Positions 12,001 through 32,771 of a stretch of 64,000 nt of DNA are shown here, piece by piece. Made by a program: the position numbers and the translations under genes. Under the pieces are notes generated by a model. It was not told the DNA's origin. It worked only from the letters and a program-made list of their open reading frames with translations, and did not search any database. The stretch's first letter is position 1, and each line of letters starts with the position of its first letter. This DNA comes from Pelodera strongyloides (taxonomy: Eukaryota > Nematoda > Chromadorea > Rhabditida > Rhabditidae). Location of the stretch: NCBI GenBank assembly GCA_036852015.1, contig JAANDG010000056.1, positions 62,001-126,000 on the forward strand, given 5' to 3'.

Positions 12001-14193
12001 TAAGTTGATTGGAAAGCGAGTGAGCGATAAGAAGAGTAAATTGGGTAAGTTGTTCGCTCTTTTTGTTTTATTGCTCTTTTTTTTTCGATTGCAGTTTTAT
12101 TATTTAAACCAATTAAGTCATCTCAAATCTGCGTTTTCTTTGGTATTTCTTCATGTTCACAAAAATAACTAAATTTCCCATTTTGCCTCCTCTCGGAGAG
12201 ACCCGTAGACCTTGTTTCAGTTTCAAATTTCAAAGATGCTTTACGGAGCTCTATAACGCTGGAAATGACTGCAAGATGATGTACAATACTATTGAAGTTC
12301 ATTGTTAATTGTTATTGAATATGAATATTAATTTTCTATTTCGTAGCATGGCGTGAAATTGACAATGGATCGGGCTCGATCCCCGTCCCGTTACCAGACC
12401 CGGAGACGACTCTTTTACGAAAATCGGCTGATTACTGGAAAATTAAGGTACGAAACAGATTGCTTATGTTTAAGTTCATTAGTTGAAGTGCTGAGCGTTG
12501 CACTGGAGTTTCACGTATAACTTTGGCGTTCGCGATGGAAAGTGGGGTACAGTTTGGATCGTATCATTGTAATCAATGAAATGATTGAAAGCTTTTTTGT
12601 ATGGCAAAATGTGCACCTCCATCTGTCTTCTATTTCTTCTATTCTATTTCATCGGTTAGTGTAGTGGCTTCTGACTGCTAAAAGGAAGGTCACGGGTTCG
12701 AATCCCCTCTGCGGAAACTATTTTCTTTCTATTGCAGACATCGGTCTACCACTCGGAGGAGGCGAAGTGCTATGCAACAACCATGGAATTAGAGGACGTG
12801 GGTTTTTATGTATTTCAGAGGCCGAATTCACCAACACGCAAGGAGCCCTCCCTGGCCTCTCCAGGGAGCGAAAGAGTGCGAGAGCAGAAGAGATTCAGAG
12901 CGCTCGGGAGCCTAGGGAGGGGCGAGGGCTCCCTGTGTGTTGGTGAATACGGCCTCAGTTGATTTTCTTGTAAACTAACTACGTCACTATTGGTACGTCG
13001 TCCATAATTATTTATTGGGATGACGGTTGTTGTATTTTTTATTCATTGTTCTTCATTTGCTTTTAAATGGGGCAACATTTACGGTATTATAGTTATGTTA
13101 GCTTGAAGCCACCTTTGCCTACCACGAGCTAGTAAACGTAACGTTGATTATTCTGCTCGAATCTCGAATAAAACACATTATTTCCTTATTTATTGAAAAT
13201 TTCTCATTCTCAGACGAAATGTGATTGTAAAGCTGAGGCGAAAAACCGATGCGGAGACAATGACTGTACGACACGGGCAGTTTGTCAAGAATGCACCGAG
13301 GTGAGAAGTTTTTGCTTTTTGTCTGTCTATTGTATTTGTGTAGTAGATCACACACGCGGGTCCTTAACAAGAGGACCAGCCGACCAGCTACTTAAGCCTT
13401 AGCCTACGTGTGTCTTTTGCATCGTATCTCGTTGTATTTGTATATAATTGTATTTTATATTCGTTCTCCGTGTGAACCGCGTATGAAGAAGTGTAAGAAT
13501 GGACATCGTCCAAATCCAAATAATATTGAGAAGTTTGTGTTCGCGAACATTCGAGTGATAAAGCGAAATACCGGCCGGTTTCTGAAACTGAAACGCATCG
13601 TTGACAACTGAAATCTTACACATTTATGCTAATTTGCTCGATTTTACTCGATTTTTTATTCTAATTTACGTCCGTCTGCATATGCTGCATAACAATGCTG
13701 GTGTACTCGATGTGTTTCAAAAACCCGACCGGTATTTCACTTTAAGGGAGTATATTGGGTCGTAATACAAGATCCCTTGAGTTGTTCCGATTTCCGATTT
13801 ATGTCTAAAATAAAGAAACAGTGGAGAACTACAACTAAGCTCGCTGATTTTACTTTTTTTTTGTACCAGCGTGCATTTTAGGCTTGTGGTCCAACATGCA
13901 ACAACCGGAATATCTCCTCAAAACACGTGCATGGCGATGTGCAAGTTAGGGATACGCCTGGGAAGGGACAGGGACTATTCGCGACCGACAGGATACCAAG
14001 GGTGGGTCTTTTGGTTTTTAAATCATGTTCTACTCTTTTGGATTTTGATTTTAGAATAGGTTATTTGGCCTTTTAGTCTATTTCCTGGTTGTTAATATGT
14101 TTTGAGATCGGTTCGGGCATGTAGCTAAATAGATTTTTGATGTTTGTGTTATCTCTTCTGTGTGCAGTATGCGTAGTATAGGTCCAACCTCAA

Positions 14194-14224
<31 letters not shown>

Positions 14225-17200
14225 TGCTGTGCTGTCTATATCTTTTGAACTCGATTACGAAGTGAGATTTTGTACGCGTTTTGCAACAATTTCTGCATTT
14301 TTAGGGCACTTTCGTTGCGGAGTACGCTGGCGAGATTATTAGCCGTGAAGAACAAAAAAGAAGGGTAGGTGAACGATGTTTCTTATATATTTTTTATGAG
14401 GATGAAAGTAAGGACTGATTAGAGTTGTTTGATCGAGTATACCATTAGTTTGGCTTTATTTATAACAAATATGCAACATAGTGCTTTTCATGTGTTTTAT
14501 TTATTTATTAAATAACACCACAGGGTGTGCATCACAATGAAATGATGAAAAGAAAATAGTATATAACTCGTCGTGTTGCCGTTTATGTGTTGAAATAATA
14601 CTTTCATGAGTAACACTAATATACAGCTCTCAGAGGACCAACAAGTCAACAAGATCAAGTTTTATTTTCTAGTCAGATTATTATTATATTGGTATTATTT
14701 TGTTGGTTATTGATTAACTACATGTTTTCAGATCGAACACTCGAAAAAATCGATGAATGATGAACAGCATCACTATATGATGGTGTTGGATCGAGATCGA
14801 GTAATTGACTGCAAAAAGCGTGGAAATATGGCGAGGTGAGCCGTTTTTGTCGTTATTTTGACCTGTATAATGTTTCACACTTTCACAGAAACTATTCAAA
14901 TTGGGGGCTAACCCTTGTTTGGTTCTTCTCCGACTGTCTGCGACTTTTTTCACTCTTTTTATAACTTACAAAAATCATTACTTGAGTTGCGTATAATACA
15001 ACACTGGGAGTAGATACTGACCTGTTTATGTTTGATCTATGAAAATGCCAAATGTATGCCTTGAGCGAAGTCCTTGTTTGCTCGGTTTCTTAGATTGAGT
15101 GATAGGTCTGTAGCTGCGAGCCTGTCTCTTTCTCTTCGTCCAATTCTCTCTACTCTTTAAAACCTCAAACGTTGGCTTCATCCGCAATTCACAGGTCTTC
15201 AGAATATGTACATCTATAAAAATAAAGCGGAACATGTCATAAGCAAATCTTGAATTTGAACTCCCTTGAATAAATGTGCACGCTCTTGAAGCGTAAAAGA
15301 AATTTTAAAGGTCTTGACCGTTAGTCGATTAGTTATCCATCCTTTTCACGTGATAATGGTAAACGTATTAAAGGTTCATAAACCATTCGTGCGAGCCGAA
15401 TTGCCGGGTGGAAATGGTCCTCGTTCCAATCAAGAAAAATGCGAGGACGGTGACGGTTGGTCTTGTTTTTTGTTTATTTTTCAACTTTCTGGGAGATTGA
15501 AAAATTTCGCTAAAGCTATTTGAGTAGGGAGTGTAAAGCCACACATGAAAATTGTACTGAACCCTAGTTAGTATTTGTACGTCTGTAGATTGAGGTTGAG
15601 AATGGTACAATTGTAGCTGAGTAACTGGCCATTAGTAGAAGATGTCGACATACCTAAAATGTAATAGTAGGGAGTGTGAATGGATAATTATGGGTCATGG
15701 TAGAAATGCGGCGCGGAATAAGAATATTTATCACATAATGTGTGTATGTTTAAAATGTCCGTTTCTTTAGTTTGACCATCGGTTACAAGTGGTTACGATT
15801 CGTGAAGTGAAGAAAGGTTGGTGTTTATGATGTTAATAAGTTATTGGGTACTGTAGTTCATATGTTTGCCATATTTCATATTTGCCATTCTAGATCATTC
15901 TAAATGCTAGATGTTTCATTGGGGCTTGTTAAGAGTTCTTTTGATGTAAAAGTTTGGTGTCGTGTTCCTTACCTGTACCTGGATGTACCAAAACACCAAC
16001 ACGAGTTTTATTCCATCACTGTACTAACCGATGAGATGCGGTTTCCAAGTATTGTGAAAATTTACAGCATTTTGGAACCACACGAGAATATTTTTTAATT
16101 TTTCATATTATAATGCGAGTTTCGTGTAGAAATACGGTAGTATTGACAGAATAACATCGATTTTTTGGGACACTTCGGCTTTTTGTTATTCACTGGAAGT
16201 TGAGCAATTCAGCATGTAATATAATCTCTTTAGGCGACGAACTATCCTTCGACTACCAAATGCGTGAATATGAGGAAGGAGTGGATATACCCGATTGTAG
16301 ATGTAGTGCGCCCTCGTGTACAGGTGCGTGTGAGTGATGTTTTTTTTTAAAGCGAAATTCCGGCCTGTTTTTGAAGCGCATTGCGTACACCTGCTTCCTC
16401 ATACAGCGTATGCAAATGAGCAAAAAAAAATAGAATAAAACTAGACCCCAATTAGACCCCACTTTGTATAAATGCATAGGAATGCAAGTACTTGAGATGC
16501 GTTTCAAAAACCGGCCCGTCTTTCGCTTTAAATTGTTCGATGCTATTGATCACAATGGTCATTCCTAAAGGTCTATACCATTTTTAAGGATCTATGACTT
16601 TTCCCATTCTCATATAATATTGAGTTGGAAATTGGGAATGAATCATCGGAATTCCACCATTTTAGGTGAATTTTTATTTGTAGAGCGGTCCTGTCTTGTG
16701 TTGTAATTTTTGTAGTTTGAAGTTTGTAGTGCTGAAATGAAATGGAAGACTGAACTGTTATTCTAGGAAAACTGGGCGGTCGTCCGGCGGCCGAACAACG
16801 GAAACTTAAAAAGGAAACCGCCAAGAATGGTTCCCGAACAAAGAACGCAAAGAAAAGAAAACTAAAGCCGCGCAAGAAAACGCCAAGCCGTGAGAGTAGC
16901 CTAGGAGTGAGTTTTGATTTCTGTTTATTTTACTTAAAGCGAAATAGCCGGTTTTTGAAACGCATCTTGGACAAGCTGAACTTGCGTATTTATGCTAATT
17001 GGCTCGATTTTGTATTCTAATTTATGCTCCTTTGCATAAGCTAAGCTGGTGGCTGGTGGCTGGTGTATTCGCTGTGTTTTGAAAACCGGCCGGTGTTTCT
17101 CTTTAGGTCTTTTACGGATTGCGGCTGTCCGTGACTGCCTTTTTTAGTGTAGCTATAGTTGTTATACGGGTAAGATACCTTATAAGATCTGGGTTCACGC

Positions 17201-19524
17201 TATTTTCGTTTTGGCGTGTTTTGATATTTTATATACATTCAGAGTATCGAAAACCAGTCAGCACAAGTAGTATCATTATCGAATGCAGCTCCTGTCTTGC
17301 CTAGAGGTCCCAAACGAGTTTTCAATGGGGTAAGTCTTCATTCTTTATTGACTTTTTTTTACTTTAACCTTATGTATTCATAATTATCCTCAACCGTCAA
17401 CGACACGATTCTTAGGATTAAATAGCCCATGAAACTTTAACATGTTTTTCTTTGTTAGACTTTGCAAGGTTGTTTGATCTTAAAGCCGTATAGTACCTAA
17501 TTTGGGAAATTTGCATATGATGCGCATGTACTATGTATCCTATGCAAATTTGGTGCCCGTCCGGCAAGCATACGGCGCCACGTTTACATATGATACCTCT
17601 TAAGATATGCTTATCATATGCAGTTTCCCAAAGTAGGTATGCAATACTGCTTTAAGAATGTGTAAGTGGCTATAATTGTACGTATTTGTTTATTAACAAC
17701 TGTTTTAGTTGCTAACACCCAAGATTGAAGAACCAAGTGAAGAAACGACCGATGTGAAACCGGAGATTAAAACACTTGTGGTAGGTATTGATTTTCATAA
17801 CCGATCTGATTTATATCCTACATCGCTAGAGACGCTAGTTTAGAGGTTTAGAGATTTAGTGATTTCTTTAAAGGGAATATGTAGGCACTCAAAATGAGCA
17901 AAAAAACGTGAAACTAGCTTTTCCATACCAGACGTTAATTTAAATAGGCGACTGAATATGTAAATACGAATTAGCATGCCCTGCATCATGAATCTTGATA
18001 TTTGCCGATATAAGTTGGAATTTGCTCCATCAGACCCAAATTTATGTCACGGTTCCGATTAACGCGTTTACTATGGAAAAAGCAAACTTTGTAATTCATT
18101 TTCTTTTAAGTGGGTAATTGTAGACAACTTTTGTCATTGTTTGTTATTGTTTCCCTAATGGGGAACACGCATTCTATTAATACAGCTTATGAGCTTAACT
18201 TCAAAATGGGCCTACATATTCCCTTTAAGCTGCCGAAAATGTGAGATGTATAATTGTAAGGTGGTGTTGGGATAACGTGACACTTCGTAATAGGCCATCG
18301 TGGCAAATTTATTTTTCAACCTGTGATGCCGTCTTATTTTTTTAACCTAGCCATGTGTGTACAGTACTTGGAATGTTTGTTCGATGTTTGTTCGACTAAT
18401 GTACCAGCGTATCGAATTTGTTCGTTTATGCTTTATACTACTGGAACCGGGAACGGAGGTCACTATTTGTCATGTTATTGTTGTGTTTTCCAGCCTGCCC
18501 TGATTCCTTTGAGTATATTAACAACAACAACAACAACAACGAAATATATTCCGCAGCCTGCTACAGCGGGACCAGGACCAACGCTAAGAATTCGAACAAG
18601 AGCGCTTACAGCAGTGGTAGGGGAGTTTGAGAAATATGCTTTGCTTTGGACTTTTGGACTTTGGGGACTTTGGACTGTGGAACAGTGGAACTATATCGAT
18701 AATCGATATAATTCGAGTAAGGCAAGGTCAGGAGCTCTAGTTCCATCTGTATGTGTGTGAACTGCTATTCTGACGGATTAAATAATCATTGTGATGTTCA
18801 TTTTCATTTTTTTCATGGCATAATTATGTCCCGTTTTCAGAATAAGGCCGCCAGTTTCTCTGCACCGAGTATAGGAAATTCTACTCTACAACGGACGACA
18901 AAACACCGAAAGCGGGCGAACACTTTGACGTTGAATGCGGTAGGTGTTTGTTTTTTTCTGCATTTTCACATTTTCTTTCTCAAAGATGATTTTTTTGAGT
19001 TGTTTGAGAGAGCGGAGTGATCCTTTCGCAGCAATATTTTATTGTTGCCTAGATTACTGTATAAACAAGGACAACTTATAAGTTTGCTTAAAAAACGATT
19101 ATAACATATATTTTCAGTCTTTACAACCAAAGGAGGAAGAAGTTGATGTGAAACCGGACGTAGAAGGCTTGGTTTTGGTAAGTGGTTTTTACTTGGTTTT
19201 TTTTATCTTCAGCTAGTAGAAACCGTATGGTCGATCTACGGTAGTGGCCGTGTACGCGAAGTTGGAGGTAGCCTCTCGCGTTCGGCGTTAGGTAAGAAAA
19301 GAGGACAGTAGGAATTAGCGGAACTTGGGGGTAAATTCTCCCGCGAGTGCGAGTGAAACTCCCGGGGAACTTGTTTGTACTTCGTACCGTACGTACGACA
19401 ATTGTATAGGGTAGATATCATCGTTGTGTTATTTCAGCTCCAAACATCGGCCAAGAGGACGCGTGGAAGGCGGTCGCAGACAGTACTAGGAGAAGTGAAT
19501 GAAATACCAACCGCCGTGGTCTAG
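6017..19524 (+). CDS. NSD/MES-4-type histone H3K36 methyltransferase (PHD-PWWP-AWS-SET-postSET)
   Basis: Nuclear lysine methyltransferase. Exons: 6017-6296, 6458-6532, 6696-6797, 7061-7120, 7243-7269, 7785-7891, 8316-8376, 9018-9085, 9277-9377, 9728-9795, 10514-10627, 10973-11057, 11395-11483, 11913-12044, 12199-12303, 12347-12447, 12738-12809, 13214-13300, 13882-14001, 14305-14364, 14732-14835, 15374-15455, 15771-15816, 16234-16323, 16767-16906, 17243-17329, 17709-17780, 18494-18616, 18841-18939, 19118-19177, 19438-19524. That is 967 codons, in phase. Order of domains: acidic and basic N-terminus; PHD-like Cys/His fingers (HCFVCR, GTLIQCAECYRSFHPECL, LVPCDFCFRQYHPKCH); PWWP (EYLIAFWQSSFYPCVAV, VTVQWLGYNNVFAVIP); AWS (TKCDCKAE, RAVCQECTE); SET (GKGQGLFATD, FINHSCEPNC, GDELSFDYQ); post-SET (CRCSAPSCTG). 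A basic tail follows. The start is uncertain: the frame is open into 6017, ATG 6158 could be the start after trans-splicing, or an upstream exon was missed. Orthology to mes-4 is inferred from architecture. The exon 22 end may instead be 15449. Confidence 0.9.
7562..7662. repeat. Small inverted-repeat element in SET-gene intron 5
   Basis: The arms AGGGCGCATTCCAGGTGGAC and the inverse near GTCCATCTCGAATGCGGCCC flank a purine-rich core; inner arms share TGGAAAATGTCC. About 100 bp with imperfect arms, typical of a decayed MITE. It lies just after an abandoned exon-like stretch (see rejected items). Confidence 0.6.
7934..8103. mobile_element. TTAA-flanked MITE (family A, copy 3)
   Basis: TTAAAGCGAAATACCGGCC at the left end and GGCCAGTATTTCGCTTTAA at the right end, in an intron of the SET gene between two zinc-finger exons. 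Both TTAA flanks are intact. Confidence 0.9.
9841..10018. mobile_element. Family A MITE, degenerate left end (copy 4)
   Basis: The interior and right arm match the family (TTCTTACGTATTTATGCTAA, AAACCGGCCAGTA). The left terminus is disrupted: GAGCCGGTTTTTCGAAACTAATCG. It lies in a SET-gene intron. Confidence 0.8.
11512..11757. repeat. Dispersed ~245-bp repeat, family I, copy 1
   Basis: It is the reverse complement of 32330-32574 with roughly 85-90% identity by eye. Shared blocks include GCCTGAGGCGACTTACATG, ACATAATAGGAAACAAT, GATATTGAGCTGCGA and TTTATACCCGAACACG. It lies in the SET-gene intron inside the PWWP region. A short open frame, MHTSILSCETLFIPEH, is common to both copies. Confidence 0.85.
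12653..12720 (+). other. Degenerate tRNA-like sequence in SET-gene intron
   Basis: The segment CGGTTAGTGTAGTGG resembles an A box and GGTTCGAATCCCC is a perfect B box with T arm. The anticodon loop would be 11 nt and the acceptor stem has mismatches, so this is more likely a tRNA pseudogene or tRNA-derived repeat than a functional tRNA. It lies just upstream of the exon at 12738. Confidence 0.45.
12818..12956. mobile_element. Hairpin MITE (family B, copy 1), GAGGCCG-ATTCACCAACAC ends
   Basis: About 139 bp. The left end is GAGGCCGAATTCACCAACAC and the right end its inverse GTGTTGGTGAATACGGCCTC. Internal arms GGAGCCCTCCCTGG and GAGGGCTCCC pair. It starts 8 bp after the SET-gene exon ending at 12809. 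Confidence 0.88.
13559..13745. mobile_element. Family A MITE (copy 5)
   Basis: Left AAAGCGAAATACCGGCCGG, right CCGGTATTTCACTTTAA, in the SET-gene intron between the AWS exon and the first SET exon. Confidence 0.88.
14197..14224. repeat. (TG)n microsatellite
   Basis: An uninterrupted GT run in the SET-gene intron before the exon at 14305. Confidence 0.9.
15226..15305 (-). repeat. Dispersed repeat, family G (inverse orientation)
   Basis: Contains GCGGAACATGTCATAAGC and TTGAATAAATGTGCACGCTC. The same block occurs in the other orientation at 25204-25284, 27085-27125 and 53455-53535. Confidence 0.65.
16010..16170. repeat. Dispersed repeat, family F
   Basis: The stretch from AAATTTACAGCATTTTGGAAC to GTATTGACAGAATAACATCG is the inverse of 19665-19775 and 50560-50655 (GATTCTGTCAATACTA ... 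CTCGTGTAGTTC ... CGGTAAATTTTCAG). It lies in the SET-gene intron before the exon at 16234. Confidence 0.65.
16347..16531. mobile_element. TTAA-flanked MITE (family A, copy 6)
   Basis: TTAAAGCGAAATTCCGGCC and GGCCCGTCTTTCGCTTTAA termini. It starts 24 bp after the donor of the SET/post-SET exon ending at 16323. Confidence 0.88.
16934..17105. mobile_element. Family A MITE (copy 7)
   Basis: TTAAAGCGAAATAGCCGG left end and CCGGCCGGTGTTTCTCTTTA right end, 28 bp after the exon ending at 16906. A short GGTGGCTGGTGGCTGG duplication is present inside. Confidence 0.85.
17482..17657. repeat. TTAA-flanked inverted-repeat element, family J, copy 1
   Basis: It starts TTAAAGCCGTATAGTACC and ends GCAATACTGCTTTAAG. 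The arms contain GGGAAATTTGCATATGATG and CATATGCAGTTTCCC. It resembles 42145-42262 and 27464-27634 in carrying GCATATGAT and GTATCCTATG. It lies in a SET-gene intron. Confidence 0.7.
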
Positions 19525-19854
19525 AGGTTGATTTTCAGTTCTAGGGAAGAAATGGAATTTCTAGGTATGTATGGTATGGCGCGTTGATTATTTTGTGCCC
19601 CCCCCCCCCTCCGCCCGATTTAAATTTGGCGCGAAGGCCAGGTTTTCCAAGTATCCCAAAAATTCGGTGTGATTCTGTCAATACTACCGTATTTCTGCAC
19701 GAAACCTGCATATATAATATGGAAAATAAAAAAAATATTCTCGTGTAGTTCCAATATACGGTAAATTTTCAGTATACTTGCAAACCCGATAATTGTACCA
19801 CGAAATAGAATTTGGGCCGAGCCAACTGGTAATGGGATTTCTCTTGAACCTTGG

Positions 19855-20028
19855 TTAAAGCGAAATACCAGCCGGTTTTTGAAACGCATCTCAAATATCA
19901 GCATTCTTGTGCAGTTATGCTAAAAGGGGTCTATTTTTTTATTCAAATTTAAGCTCATTTGCATATGAAGCATAGGAAAGCAGGGAGTGGTCGATGCGTT
20001 TCAAAAACCGGCCGGTATTTCGCTTTAA
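19855..20028. mobile_element. TTAA-flanked MITE (family A, copy 8)
   Basis: TTAAAGCGAAATACCAGCCGG and CCGGCCGGTATTTCGCTTTAA, with well preserved ends, about 330 bp after the SET-gene stop codon. It would lie in the 3' UTR if the poly(A) signal at 20760 is used. Confidence 0.9.
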
Positions 20029-20759
20029 GATGTCGATTATTCGGTTGTGTCATACGTATTTAGCCCTGCGTTGTTAAATTGTTAAACATAGATGTTGTTG
20101 TATGGTATATCTGGAGCTAGGGAGATGATAATACGATAACAACATACTGTAATGATGGGGTAATTATATCATATGCAATGACGTGGCGACCTTGCACTTT
20201 AATCATGATAGTGTAAATCATGTATTGATTTGTTTCAAAATGTTTGAATAATCTTATCTTTGCTTATTTTACTACTGTATCAAACGCTTCTCAGGGATAG
20301 GTATGAATTTTTGAACCACTGCCCAATGATGAGATTTTGCTCATTGTATGAATTTTTTATTTCTTTATTTATTTGTTAGTTTACTTTCTTTGCGTTTTTA
20401 TACCTCGTTGTATTCAGTTCAACAGCCAATAATTGTATTATTCATTTTATCAACTAAAATTATTTTGTAAGACTTGAATATTTTCTCGCACTACTGAACT
20501 TTTCCAAGATATGTTACTAATAACATTTACTTACTGTGCTTGGCACCCTTTTGTGTTTTTGAATGTGCTCTTTTTCGAGAATGTATTATGCCGTATTGTG
20601 TATGTATATTTCGATGCTTTGATTATTTATCCATTTATTTTACTTCGATCTCGTAAAGATTACTATTACTTTAACTTTTTGTTTTTGATTTGAACATGGA
20701 ATATGGATTTCACTTATACTTTATGTATTGCTTGCGGAAAGTGTGTATACAGGTACTGC

Positions 20760-20765
20760 AATAAA
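20760..20765 (+). terminator. Candidate poly(A) signal of the SET gene
   Basis: AATAAA in the context GCAATAAATCTTG, about 1.2 kb past the stop codon. It is the clearest plus-strand match before the next gene, but the distance makes it uncertain. Confidence 0.35.
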
Positions 20766-21147
20766 TCTTGTAAGAATTATATTCTTTGGTATTATGTTGT
20801 GTTTTTTTTAAGCTTTTCAAAGCTTTTGTATATCTATTGGGCAAAGTGCGGGCTATTTTTGGGTTGGTGATTACTGTAGTAGTTTTAGTGTGGTTGAGTG
20901 TACTGTAATTGAAGTACGAGTATGTGCTATGTATAATCGGTCCACTGTTTAGTGGGAGAATTTGGATTTTGTCGTTTGTTATCTTCACAAACTACGGATG
21001 TTTTTGATTGAATAATATATTTGCGAACTTATCATTAGCATTATGGTTCTAAACCACGCTATTTTAACCTTGTAAGCGTACTTTATTAAAAAGCTCTAAC
21101 TCTTGTATTGCAGCCTTGGGCACCCGCCGGAGTAAGTGCGGTTCAGA

Positions 21148-31634
<10,487 letters not shown>

Positions 31635-32214
31635 GCTTAGCAATGGGTATAACATGCAAATTTTAATTGAGCAACTTTGGTTTTTGTAGTTTGTTGTCAT
31701 TAGGTTCGTGATAGTTTATGCTATAATCCTCGTATGGTAGTTTCAGACAGTCCTACTGTCTTTGATTTTGCTCACGTAGTTCCTTTGTTTTGATCTTCAA
31801 GTGCTCTTATCGTTTTTTATATGATATTTTGGATAGCTTTGATATTACGCTATGTTACGCTATATTGGTGTTAGGACCCCTAATGTTAGGTATTGAGACG
31901 TTTTCTATGCTCTCAGCTATTTGAAGGCATTTGACCGTTAGCCGTTAGTGTACTGAAGACTTGACAAGGATTTTATGATTATTTTTTTAATTTGATGAAC
32001 TTGTGCTCCATTGTAACCTTGCGCTTTCTCTGATGGCGAGCACTGAGTGTCGTAATACATATTAAGAATTCTTCTTTTCTAAATCATTTCGTAATCCATA
32101 ATACCATTCCGTAGTTAAACTGTAGTTCTAGTTGTAGATGTAGTCTTTCTAGAGGTAGTTAGTTAGTAATAATTTCTTGTTGTTATCCAGTTGACTGTGT
32201 TTGTTAAGTTTGGA

Positions 32215-32220
32215 AATAAA
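32215..32220 (+). terminator. Poly(A) signal of mitochondrial EF-G gene
   Basis: AATAAA in TTTGGAAATAAAGAGAAG, about 580 bp after the stop codon, followed by T- and GT-rich sequence. Confidence 0.6.
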
Positions 32221-32329
32221 GAGAAGAATTGAAATCGACTTATTGTTGGTGAATTTGTACGTTGGCAAAGAATGCGTTGGAGCGTTGTGATGACATTACG
32301 AACATGATAACCCATTATCTTATTATATA

Positions 32330-32574
32330 AAAGAGTAACAGTAGCGTAATTTGCATACGATGTGCGTTACGGAAATGCAAATTTTCGGAAATCGTTCCGC
32401 GTGTTCGGGTATAAAAAGAGTGTCGCAGCTCAATATCGAAGTATGCATATGCAATTGTTTCCTATTATGTGAATTTCTTATGATACGTTTGAAACTTTGT
32501 ATATAAGTATGCAAATGCTAGACCAATCATATTTCCATGTAAGTCGCCTCAGGCGGGCGTGAGCCGACTGGTAA
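32330..32574. repeat. Dispersed ~245-bp repeat, family I, copy 2
   Basis: Inverted copy of 11512-11757, located about 200 bp before the sphingomyelinase start codon and about 110 bp after the EF-G poly(A) signal. It contains a 13-bp segment absent from the other copy. Confidence 0.85.
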
Positions 32575-32771
32575 ATTAAAGTCAATTATTAGAAACTGAA
32601 GAGCGAGATCTTTGTGACCTCAACTCTTCCTAATTCGGGTTTTCTGATAAAGTGCTACGTAGGTCGTGTAGATAAGAAGTTCTTTTGTTTGGTGTTTTGT
32701 GATAAAATTGTGAAAAAAGATTAGGATTTTGTCTCTAAAAAGCATTGATTCTTGACCGAGTTTTGGTAAGA

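Larger units (their letters stand above)
19525..21147. other. Intergenic region between SET and mitochondrial EF-G genes
   Basis: Holds the SET-gene 3' UTR, a poly-C stretch at 19600-19609, a family F repeat at 19665-19775, a MITE at 19855-20028 and a candidate AATAAA at 20760. TTGCAG at 21107-21112 and TTCAG at 21142-21146 precede the EF-G start; either could be a spliced-leader acceptor. No other gene is seen. Confidence 0.55.
31635..32771. other. Intergenic region between mitochondrial EF-G and sphingomyelinase genes
   Basis: Contains the EF-G 3' UTR with AATAAA at 32215 and the family I repeat at 32330-32574. About 200 bp of AT-rich sequence then precede the next start codon. No further gene is seen. 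Confidence 0.55.
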
